In this document: positions 21,720 to 32,562 of the stretch, piece after piece
How the letters are laid out: the number at the start of each line of letters is the position of its first letter
Position numbering within the stretch: the first letter of the stretch is position 1
Origin: Cucumis sativus
Lineage: Eukaryota > Streptophyta > Magnoliopsida > Cucurbitales > Cucurbitaceae
Assembly: GCF_000004075.3 (NCBI RefSeq)
Contig: NC_026658.2
Location: 9,672,001-9,736,000 of the forward strand
DNA: 64,000 nucleotides
Direction: 5' to 3'
Translations under genes and position numbers: made by a program
The notes under the pieces: generated by a model
Told to the model about the DNA's origin: nothing
Seen by the model: the letters and a program-made list of their open reading frames with translations, nothing else
Databases searched by the model: none

Positions 21720-24480
21720 CCATGTGTTGTGAGCATAGAGTTGCTCCTCGGTTGGATGAGTCTTAGGAACTTTTGGCTCCTCAGCATGCAGTGTCAACCT
21801 TCTCCAGAGTTAAGAAAAATAACATCTTCTACTTCCAACTTTTGAAGTGGACTCCCTCCAAACGGAATGGTTGAGTCAAATCCAAGGTTAGTATGTTAGC
21901 TTAAAATGGACCAACCGTACGTGGTAGCAGAAACAAACGTCTCAAACTTATTGAAGTTGCTTTGCTGGAATACTTTGTTAGAACGATAAAAGCTATAAAA
22001 TAGAAACTCGTTAACTATTGGACTAACTCGTTGAGCTCGCTTTCTTTAAGACATTTCACAACTTTGCTCTAGGTGCTAGGAGTTGTTACAGCCTCACTGT
22101 TCCCAAGGATAAAACTATGAGGTCCTAATCCAAAAAAATGAGTCTGGTTAAAGAAGAGCCTAGTTGGAAAATTATTTCAGATAAGTGTAAGTATGGGACA
22201 TCTTGTGAGAAAGGATGCGAGAGAAGAAAAGGCGACGCGAGGAGAAGTGCTGAAATCTAAATTCCATCGAGTTATGGTATGCCATATGATAAGAATAGCT
22301 GGTGAGGAAGAACCATGTGTTGGATGCCAAGAGCTAGGCATTTAGTGTAGTAATACGAGAATAATTACCTAAGTCTAAGGGAGTGTGGCAGAGAAGTAGG
22401 TGTCCTGTTGAAATGGGTAGACGACCCTCTGAGGGAAGTAAATGTTTGTTGCTTTCCGATAAGATAGGAAGAGTTAGACGATTAAAGAGTTTGGATTTCC
22501 AAGGAGATAAGGTTGACGTCTCAAGGGAACATCCAATCGCCATTGATATTTAGCCTACGTGTCAAGTTTGGGTTCACTACATAGTGGAGAAAATCGATAA
22601 GGTGACACGTGTAAATCATGGAAGTGACTCTTGGATGCGAAAGGCCACTATAAATAGGGCCAAGGTCGATGGAAAAATGAATTTTTCGAAGATGTTAGAT
22701 TTTTTGATAAAATAACAAGGGCTATCTGAATGTTGAATGATCGGTTGAGTGAACAGTTAGAGGAGAACAAAAAGTTAAAAGCAGAGAAGGAAGGAGTTGA
22801 GACTAAGTATTTTGTGAGAAATCCTTATAAATGTATAAATGTTGTGAATGACAAAACAGATTTCAAAAGTAATTTCTAAACTTTATTTATGATTAATTGT
22901 TTTCTATGCTCGATTATGAGTTTATGGATAAATGTTTGTGAATGAATCTTCCTAAAGTGAAGCGAGTATTTCTGTACGATTGAATGGTTGTTCATAACGA
23001 AAGCGTTTGTAATTATGATCTTTGTTTTGGAAAGAAAGTTTTTATAAAGGTTGTGTTACTAGTATTCTCTCATAACTCCACGTTTATGCTTATTGCATGG
23101 CTTTGTTATTTATGTGATAATCTATGTTAGGAGTAAGTTGTGAGCTAATACTCCCTTGCTAATTGTGTGGTTTGTGCGTTGTGATGTGGTATGATCTATC
23201 ACAAAATGTTGGTGAAAATCCTAGGTAAGCGTGAAGCTGGTTGAATGTGAATCCTAGGTTTTGGTGAGGAGAGAATCCTAGGTCGGGGCAAGCTGTGATG
23301 AAATCTTGACTCTGGACACTAGTTGAATGTGAATTCTAGGTTTGAGGAAAGATTGAATGTGACGAGATGCTAGTGGAAATCCTAGGTAACTCATGTGACA
23401 TTGGTTGAATTTAAATCCCAAGTCCAGGCGAAGGGAGAATCCCACGTCCCAGTGGTGAGTTTGAAATGCATGATGACTTAAATACATGGAACCTATTGTG
23501 CTTATAGTGATGGTTTGATTGTGATTTGACGTGATGAGAATTATATGTTTGTGATCTAACCTTTGACTTATGTTTTAAGTTTTCTCTCTCCAAGTTGTCC
23601 GACGTTGAAACCAAGTAAAGGATGGTTCTTAGGCGTGAAAGCCAAGTTAAGGAGGAAAGGAAGAGTTGTTATGTAAGCTTATGCAACATAAGAGTCGTGT
23701 CATTATACCTTGTGTTCAAGGAGCCGGTTGGTAAGCGCATCGCTCCTTGACATAGATGACCCAACTCGAAAGGAAGGCAAGTGCATCACCTAGGCTGGTA
23801 TGGCCAAGCCTAGGGAGCCAGAGAGTCAAAGAGCTAAGTTAAGGAAAGGTAGCCATAAAACGCTGTCCATGAAGTTGGGTTATTGGGCGACCGAGGCGAA
23901 GGACGAATTAAGGTCTTTACACCTCTAAATACCCTTCCACAAGAAGCAACGTTTGATCTTGGCGTGAAAAGGCAATACCTTGGTGGAAGAAGAAGAACGT
24001 GTAGATTAGACTTGGTTTTATTTCTGTGCAAGAAAGAAAAGGAATGTAATTGTAATTTGAGACTCGGAGTAAATTGTTAAGTTGAAGAAGAGAGGAAGTT
24101 TATTTTTATTCCACTGTACATTTATCTTTAGTGCTTACCACCTAGAAACTAAAGTTGTTTAGAGCCAAGTGTTAAGCACTAGGTGAAGGAGCTAAGTTTA
24201 AGAGTTGTTTACCGCTGCAAAGAGTTGTGAAAGACTCTAAGGTTCAAGTAAAGAGCTTTTCAAAGAGACAAGTAAAAGGAGTTGTTCCGCTTACCAGGTG
24301 TTTGTGCGTCATCTTGAGAAGAGATACACACGCCCTCATCTAGTCGCATGCATCTAGTCGCATGGAGTGCTAGTTGGGGTAGGGCGAGACAAAAACAACC
24401 TTCTTCATTGATGAAAACATAACTAGGAAACACCAGAATACCAACACTCAAGATAAGCACTCGCTATGCTTGGGAACTAA
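21720..24480 (+). repeat. LTR-like noncoding block with TATA box and internal minisatellite
   Basis: Distinctly less AT-rich than its flanks and free of long frames. A good TATA box, ACTATAAATAGGGCC, lies at about 22650-22664, preceded by GC-richer U3-like DNA and followed by transcript-leader-like sequence. Nearby, 23215-23465 reuses AATCCTAGGT and GGTTGAATGTGAAT several times. A 14-bp direct repeat CATCTAGTCGCATG occurs twice in tandem near 24337-24364. This is how a long plant LTR (often Ty3-type) reads, but terminal TG..CA ends and target duplications were not pinned down. Confidence 0.5.
23215..23465 (+). repeat. Minisatellite-like repeats of GAATCCTAGGT
   Basis: At least six versions of (G)AATCC(T/C)A(G/C)GT occur in 250 bp, mostly linked to GGTTGAATGTGAAT or GAGGAGAGAATCC words. 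Units vary from about 35 to 60 bp, so it is an irregular array inside the LTR-like block. Confidence 0.6.
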
Positions 24481-24489
24481 AAAACAATA

Positions 24490-26330
24490 GAGAAATAAAT
24501 TTTAAAAATCTTTTTTGTGTAGAAAAAAGGGAAAATGAGAGTGAGATGAGAGGAAGAGAAGTTGTTTTGTAGTGAAAAAAGAAAGGAGGAGTGAGGTTCT
24601 TATAGTAGAAAGATGTGTGGGTAAAAATTTAATAAAAAATCCAATGAATTGTCATAATTATTTCAATGTTCAAAGAGCCAAAATAGGAGGAGAAGTTCTC
24701 GTTCATCACTTTGAATGAAGACCTAACCCATACCCTTTTTTTTCGCCAAAATATATTTTAATTTTTTTCACCAACACAAACCAATATTGGTGCTCTACCA
24801 TTAATGCTCTTTGTTAATTAATCTGGCTAGAACAGAGAAAGAAAAAAATGAAGGATAGAGATAGAGAAATTGGTGAAAAGATATTACTATAGCTATTTAT
24901 GCAATGACGACCGACAACGTGTAGTGAGATTGTGGCAGTCGACAAAGAAAAAAAGGTCAATAAGGCGAAACATTGGACAGTAACAGATGATGAAAAGTGA
25001 TGAGAGAAAGAAAGAAAACGAAGAGTAGAAAACTAATGGGGATATCTCACTTGCAGCGATTTACATAATGACAATTGGAAATCAAATGTGCAATGAAGTT
25101 GTAGTGGCTTGTCGAGGAAGGATTCGGGGGGAGGCAAAGTGTTGGACGACGACAACGAATGGTACAAATATTTGAAAGGTGTGATCATAAATAGAAAGAT
25201 CGATAAAATAGTACAATAATTTAGTTTTTTTTCATTTTTTTTAAAAACTATTTAAAATCCTACTTTTGTTTTCGGTATTTGTCTAAAAACATTTTAAAAA
25301 AAAGTTTGAAAACCAAAAACAAGTAATTTTGATTTATTTGTACTTACGTTTGGCTAAAGACTCTACGTTTGTACTTCAAAAGAAATAATCAAATAATTTT
25401 ATTTTCCATTTCCCCCTAAATCCTCCTATATCCCAATTTGATGGTTTTAGTTTGAACAAATCTCATAAAGTTTATGATCACATCAAATATTTAATAATGA
25501 ACTTCCAAATTTTAGTAAAAATATGTTTTTAAAATATAGAGTGAAAACGTCAATAAGATTAAATTTGAATAACAAAGTTATATATATATATATCTATGAA
25601 TAAAATGAAAGATGTAGATAATTGTAAAGATATTTGTTTTATTATTCTAAAAGAAAAATCCAAAAAGATATTTTAGTTTTTTAAAAGGCTAAAGCTATTT
25701 GTGCACGTGACCCTATTTCATATAAAAAAAGAAATATACTATATAGATATTTCATATATTTTTCTAGAAGAAATATTTATAGGTCATAATAAGTGTTGCA
25801 CAAAAAATAAAAAAGTGTATATAAACTTAAACAAACCTCAAAATACAATCTAATCCAAAAAAGATATTCTCAAATATAATAAAATAAACTAAAATATTGC
25901 AAAAACATGTTGTTTATTTTACAATAAATAATTGTTATTTATATCATAATAGTTTATATTTGAGTATATGTATAATTATATATCTTTTATAGATGAATTA
26001 TGATATTTTTTTAAATTCATAAATAAAATACTTTCTAAAAAAATTATATTTTAATGTAAAAAGAAAAGATACTAAAGAGGTAAAAAGAAAATAAAAGAAG
26101 AAAACAAACAATTATTTTATAAAAAAAAATAGAAAAAGACAATTTAAGATTGGAAAGTTAATCGAAACGATCGAAAGCATTATTCAAATCATCCACACAG
26201 TGAAATATTTCCTTATAAAATCGGGAGTTAGGTGGATGGCTCATCATCCATGAATATGATGAATTCTCAACAATACCTGTGATTCTCATCGTTCCCCATT
26301 TTTTTCTCACAATTTTCTCTTCTTATTCAA
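24490..26330. other. AT-rich intergenic stretch upstream of the SIP1 aquaporin gene
   Basis: Contains purine-rich DNA at 24530-25200 and then extremely AT-rich sequence with a (TA)n run near 25580. The last 200 bp before 26451 must contain the SIP1 promoter and C/T-rich leader. No further gene recognised. Confidence 0.5.
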
Positions 26331-26450
26331 CTTCCATTGATTTCGATTCCGATTCCTTTCTTCTTAATCGAACTAACCCAGATTCTGTACTTCACTGTTG
26401 ACCTATTCCCCGCTCATTTCCCTTCTGCCGGCCAATTGCTTCTCCTAACC

Positions 26451-29400
26451 ATGATTGATTCTATCAAGGCTGCGATCGGCGATGCCGTTCTCACTTCCAT
26501 GTGGATTTTCTGTGCTTCATCTCTTGGGGTTCTCACTTCCGTTCTCTACTCAGCCGCCGGTGTTTATGGAATCCCACTTCACCCACTTCTTATCACTACT
26601 ACTCTTGTTTTCATTCTTGTTTTTGTTTTTAATATAATTGGTGCTCTTTTGGGTGGAGCTAGCTTTAATCCTACTGCCACTGCTGCTTTTTATGCTGCTG
26701 GTGTTGGTCCAACCTCTCTCTTCGCCATGGCTATCCGTTTCCCTGCTCAGGTTAGCCTTTTTTTTTGTTTTTGGGCTTTGGTTTTAGTTTTGGTTTTTTT
26801 TCCATCTCTCTGCTTAACTGACTGTGAAATTTTGTGGGTTGTTTCGATTGGTTTGAATTTTGACCTGTATTATCTATAATCTGTGGGTAGGATACTTGAT
26901 GTAATGTGGGTTTTGTTTGTGTGTTGGGTGTCTTCAGTTTTCTTTTCATGTTGCCTCTTGAGAGGTGGATTGGTTTTCCATGTTCGGGTTTGGATTGAGA
27001 AAGCTGAGTTGAGTGTTGTCTTTTGAGTAATGATTGAGGTAGAAAGATTGTTGTATGACTAAAACGGAGTTGATGGTGTATGATGATTAAGAAAGAAGGA
27101 AAAAGGAGAATTTTTTTTATGGATATTGAACTAGGGCTAAGGTAAATAATTTTGTATGCTTAATAAAATGCGTTGCTTTTTTGCTCTGGGGGAGGAAGCC
27201 TTCCAAACTTTCAATATATATGAATTTTCAATTAAAGAAATTCAGGCCAAATGAGAGGAACTACTTGTTGACCGATCCATTATGCCTACATGGAATTTAA
27301 TATTCTAAAAATTTCTTTAACACTCAAATGTTGTGGGGTTGTACCGTGGGGTCTTAAGGTGGTCTAAACACTCACTGTCGCAGATATTAAAAAAATTACT
27401 GACTGTTATTATCCTTTTTTTTTCTAAGTTCTATCAAGGATTTAGGAAATCAATGTAATGAAATATTGTTGGTTGAGGACTTTTGCATATCCATTTTCCT
27501 TCAGCTCGAATTAAATGTTTTCTTTTTTAAGAATGGTATTATATGCTGAATTCATTGTTGGTAGGCGGCTGGTGCGGTTGCTGGTGCCCTGGCAATCAAG
27601 GAGGTGATGCCTATACAATACAAGCACATGCTTGGTGGACCTTCTTTGAAAGTTGACATTCATTCTGGAGCTACAGCTGAAGGAGTTTTGACCTTTATAA
27701 TCAGTTTTGCTGTTCTTCTAATTGTACTCAGGGGTCCCTCCAGCCCTGTTATCAAAACATGGTTGCTGGCAATGGCTACCGTAGCGTTAATCGTTGCTGG
27801 TTCTAGTTACACAGGACCTTCCATGAATCCTGCAAATGTGAGTTCACCTCTTCTAGTAATCTTTTATACTCTACTTGTTCTGATTGATTATTATTATTGA
27901 TAACTTGTTCTGGTTTAAATCCTTCGTGGATGTATTTTGTGTGCTATTGATGCGACAGCCTATTTGTAGCTGCTTGCTTTGCTTAGACTACTAACTACTA
28001 TTAACATTTGAAGATCTTCATGTTTTTCTGTTTTATATAAACACTTGCTCTATTGTTGCTTTGCATTTTTCTTTTGGCACTGAAATTGCATAACTCTGGT
28101 GTGTTTGTGTTCCAAAAGACCAAAATACATTTTTGAACAAACATCATTTAGGGCAAAAAGTTAAAATGTAATATAGCAAGTTATTATAGTTTAGCAAGTG
28201 GTTTGCTAAAGCATTAATTGTGATTAGTATGCTTCACATCTACTCCTATGTTTGCTTGCCGTTTTTATTTCGAAACATGATAATGGATCAATTAACAATA
28301 TTTTGTGGGTGCGTTGAGCTTATATTGCTCCTTACTTCCATGATCTATCTCTATTTTATCTCATGCATAATTGCAGGAACACTTTTTACTAATTTGAATC
28401 ATGTTAGTTATTTTTGTGACTTATTTTACGTGGTTAAAAGTGTTCTAATTTGAATTAATTATTAATTTTTGCTAAATTAAGAACTTTTCCTTTTCCTTAG
28501 GTTTATCTTGAAAAACCATAATTTTCCATATCAATTCCAAGCATCTTCACCAATGCTTAACTGTATTTTCCCACAACATTTCAACTTTCCTCTGTTTATT
28601 TCACATGTCTTCTGCCGAGCTGGCAAATTCTAGGATAATGTAAAACTCTGAAGGATAGCATTATAACATATTGAACTAATGGGGCAAAAGGAAAAAAAGT
28701 AGGAGAGTCTTGATCTTCCCATCTTTTTATCTAAGCCAACGCCAGTTTGGATTTGAAAGTATGTTTGGCTACCTAGTTTGCAATATATCTGCCAGGTTTA
28801 CAACTCACTTAGACTTCACACAAAACTCAGTATACCTTTTTGGTTATCTTTTCACCCAAGATTAGTAACTGAACTTTATTTGTTACGAGAATCTCATAGC
28901 TGACGAAGATTTAAATTAGGAAAGAACTGAATAATTCCAGATGAACAAATGTTCCTTCTGTTCTTTCCATTGAATTTTGATGGAGTGACATGCCTCACCG
29001 CCACACGCCCATCATGGCTGTAACTTTGAAACCTAAACATCATGAAGTGTTTTTTGCCTAATTGGTTTTTAGCTACAATACTTAGCTCTAATCTGTAGAC
29101 ACAGAATTCTCTCAATCATATTTGTGGATAAATACTTCCACTAGTTTTTCTCTAGACACGTACTTTCTCTAACCTTATCTCCATCCACACATGCTTTTCT
29201 CCTCCATCTCTTTGAAACATGTACTACTTTTGTTAGTCCTATACGCCTACTCTACTGATCACTTTGTAGTCTTTACATACACGATCTCCTTAGTGTATGT
29301 CTTTTTTCTAACCATTCTGTCTTCGCAAGAGCTAACTTTTCCAAACAAAGATACTCCCAACAATTTCTCTGCATTCACTTGCTTTATAATTAACAAAATT

Positions 29401-30043
29401 CCCTTTTTAATAAATTATGAATTCTAAACGGCTTTTTGAAGTAGAAAAAAACATTAAAATCTTTTTGGAATAAAAAACCCTATTACATAAAATTTATTAA
29501 AAAGGATGAAAGCATGGTGAAGATGATATCAACTCATCCCGAGGACCAAATCACCTTGATCAAATATTTAATATCTACGCAAATATTGTAGAGAGAGACT
29601 CTTGTCTTACAAGATTAGTAGAGGTTGATGGTTTGAACTATACAATATGAATTAGCTTTGTCTCATTTGCAACAACTTCTGTTGCATGCATGCGTATTCG
29701 ACTGACCCGTTTGTCTCCTTTGGTTCATCCCTTGGATATATAATGTTTGGTTGGTTCATGAACTGGGAAAAGCTGTGTTATGATTTTATGAACCCAAACC
29801 ATATAAATGAAGGAGAAAACGATAGTTGTTATTTTCAATTTGACAAGAAAGCTGATCTCTTTTTTTTTTTGTTTTGAAATGCAGGCATTTGGATGGGCAT
29901 ATATAAACAACAGGCACGATACATGGGAGCAGTTGTACGTGTACTGGATCTCCCCCTTTGTAGGAGCCATTTTGGCTGCTTGGCTTTTCAGAATGATCTT
30001 CCCACCACCACCCCCAGCCCCGGCCAAGCAGAAGAAAGCTTAA
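26451..30043 (+). CDS. SIP1: Small basic intrinsic protein SIP1-type aquaporin, 3 exons, 243 aa
   Basis: Membrane channel of the major intrinsic protein family; plant SIP1 proteins sit in the ER and pass water. Exons 26451-26750, 27565-27837, 29885-30043, with GT-AG introns all in phase 0; the second intron is 2.05 kb. Six hydrophobic segments are visible. The first pore loop has NPT (73-75, FNPTATAAF) in place of NPA, which is the known SIP1 variant; the second has NPA (188-190, GPSMNPAN). The C terminus is short and basic with a proline run (PPPPPPPAPAKQKKA), the feature that gives the family its name. The frame is open upstream to 26337 only through non-ATG codons, so MIDSIKAAIGDAV is the start. 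Arabidopsis SIP1;1 is 240 aa. Whether this is SIP1;1 or SIP1;2 is not resolved. Confidence 0.93.
27838..29884 (+). other. Second intron of the SIP1 gene
   Basis: A 2.05-kb GT-AG intron between the NPA exon and the AFGWAYINN exon. AT-rich; the short frames inside (28220, 29191, 29686) are chance frames that cross into splice signals. Confidence 0.8.
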
Positions 30044-30096
30044 AACCGATAGTTAAAATGGTGGTGCCACCGTGTTTCTTTAGATAAGCTTTGATC

Positions 30097-30102
30097 AATA
30101 AA
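30097..30102 (+). terminator. Probable polyadenylation signal of the SIP1 gene
   Basis: AATAAA lies 54 bp after the stop codon, in TGATCAATAAAATGTAGC. Position fits a short plant 3' untranslated region; the cleavage site is not known. Confidence 0.5.
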
Positions 30103-30109
30103 ATGTAGC

Positions 30110-30640
30110 AAAGTAAGAGCTTCTAGTTGTGTTATTAAGGTAATTGTAAGTGTTTTGAAGTTTATATTTTGAAGCTGCCTCTGGATCAATAATCCTTCAA
30201 TTAGATTCACCTTTAAATTAAAATTTCTTTAGGCAGTTATTGGTTGATTCTTATAATTATTTTCTTCAGGCTTGTTTGGATTATAACTTTTTCAAGTGCT
30301 TAAAAACCTTTGGACATTAGGTTTCTGCTAATAGCAACTATTTTTCTTTTGGTCAAATGCTTATTAAGGAATCCTCCATTATTCAAGCTAATTGGATTAG
30401 AAAACGATGGTAATTTACTGAAATTGTAAACCGTTTATTTATTTATTTTATATAACAACATTAATAACAATGATAATAATAATAATTTTTAAATATTTTA
30501 TGACTCGAACAACAAAAGGTGTTTTCTTTCCGACTATATTGATTATTTATCTGACAAGACTCAAACGAAATATGACTTACTCTTCTAAAATTTGAATTTT
30601 ATATCATTTTACTTTGTCGTGATAATGTGAATTGGGATAC
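30110..30640. other. AT-rich intergenic stretch after SIP1
   Basis: No gene or distinct repeat recognised; (AAT)n-like runs occur near 30460-30490. Confidence 0.4.
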
Positions 30641-30689
30641 TTGCAAAATGGCAAATATAAGTTATAATAACTAAGTCCATAGCACACTT

Positions 30690-31140
30690 GTTATTGATAC
30701 ACTTAATATTACTTAATATACCTGATCCTCGTTGATACATTTGATATTTCTTGATAACATTTGGATTTTGATACACTTAATGAACTGTGGTACATTTTGA
30801 TATACTCAATACTCTTTGCACTTGATTATTCTTGATGGTTTTGATACACTTAAATGTTTTATGGATGAGTTTAATACATTTTTAATAAACATGTTATGCT
30901 TCGTTGGTACACGCACAAATTTGATATATTTGATACACTTATATGTTTCATGCACTTGATGTCCTGCAAATACACTTGGTTGATTCAATACACTTAATTT
31001 GCTCAAAGTCCTACTTATACACTTGTAAACTTTGATTGATATACTTGATAATGGTTCATTTTACTAATATGTTGGTATATTTTAATAATATTTTGTTGTA
31101 CTTACTAAGTTATATCGTTCATATACTTAATAATAGTACA
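30690..31140. repeat. Irregular array of TTGATACACTTAAT-like words
   Basis: The words TTGATACACTTAA, TTGATATATT, TTGGTACACG and close variants recur more than ten times over about 450 bp, at irregular spacing of 20-45 bp, all on the plus strand. It behaves as a decayed minisatellite. No coding frame follows the period. Confidence 0.65.
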
Positions 31141-32100
31141 ATAAACTGCATAAAATTTGAAAAAATAAAAATCACGTAGTAGTAAGTATATCAACCAACT
31201 AATACATCAAATATAAGTACATCACAAAACTAATAAGTAAAATCATAACAAAATCAACGTACAAAAATAAAACAAAATAATTTGAAATCAAATTTAACTC
31301 AAAATACACCTCTAGAAAAAAAAAAAGAAACGAAGTTAAATTACTTTGATAAACAATTATTATATTTCATATTAGATATAATATGTTATTGATATCCTAA
31401 AATCAAGATTAAGATAAGAAGAATAAATTGTTTTTCTCGTGTAAGAAAGAATGATTAAGGTCTTATAACAAATGTAAGATGAATAATATTTAAAAGAAAT
31501 AAAAATTCTAAAATAGTGTGGTATGTTTGCTATAACATATTCTCAAGAGGCTACTCAAGTGAATTATAGAATGAAGACTTGTTGATATTTTTTTTCTTTT
31601 TTTCGTGCGATCTTTTCCAAATTATGTTCCGTTAAGTGTATCAAACTATCGAGTAAATAATCATAAGAAGAAAATAAATAATAAAAAATAGTGAAACTTA
31701 GTAATTAACACTCTTTGTATAACTTAATATGCTTGGTTGGGCAATCCAAATGTCGATTATGGTTGGTTTAGTAAAGGTTGAAGTGAGGATTTGGTGGTTA
31801 GTTAAGTTTTATTGTTTAAGGTATTTTTAAAATTTGATTTGTATTCTTTTGAAACGGACATGACTTATCTCTGTTTGATCTCCCATCGACCACCTTGGGT
31901 TTGATTTTTTTGGTGGAGGATGGTTGAGTTATTTATTTAATTTTTGTTTTGAAGTAGGGTGAGTTTCAATTTTGACTTGTAAAAAGATTAATATAACCAA
32001 AAAAAAAAAAAAGGTTGGAAAGAGAACCGTCAAGTGGAAGCATTTGATCGGAAGCGTAGAAGTACGAAAGATTTCATTGTATCACTATTTACGTTTCATT
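31140..32100. other. AT-rich stretch and probable apyrase promoter
   Basis: Very AT-rich to about 31960, then a transition into the C/T-rich leader of the apyrase gene at about 32090-32330. No extra gene recognised. Confidence 0.45.
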
Positions 32101-32562
32101 TCTTCTTCTTCTTTTGTGTTGCCACTCTCTCTCAAACCTCAATTCACAACTGTTTATACTTCTAAATCCAAAATCTCCATTCTCAAACCCTTCCTTCCTC
32201 CTTCCAAACCCATTTCCATTTTCCCCTTCTTCAATTCAAATTCCACTTCCATTTCCACTTCCAACCAACCCCATTTCATCGTTTTCACTGACGGATTCCA
32301 CCCAGATCCGTCCTTCATGCTGTTTCCACACCGTTATTAGTCATTTCATTCCATAAATTTCCCGTCTTTCTTCCCAATAGAAGAGCTGGATCCGACTCCC
32401 GAACCACCGCAGTCCTCCTTGAAGGCTCCCCCTGCCTCCAATTCCACCGGAAACGGTCAGATCCGTTACCGATCTCCGTCTTCCGCTGAGCTTCTTGAAG
32501 GCCAATACGCTTCTCTTCCACTTCAAGATCAACAGAAGCTACTTCAGTTGGAATTTGACAAG

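Noticed and set aside
29191-29877. Short frames inside the second SIP1 intron
   Set aside because: They lie within a well-supported intron, show no domain and run across the acceptor region.
32419-32562. N-terminal extension of the apyrase starting at 32419
   Set aside because: The codon there is TTG; the first in-frame ATG is 32563 and gives the expected short cytosolic tail before the membrane anchor.
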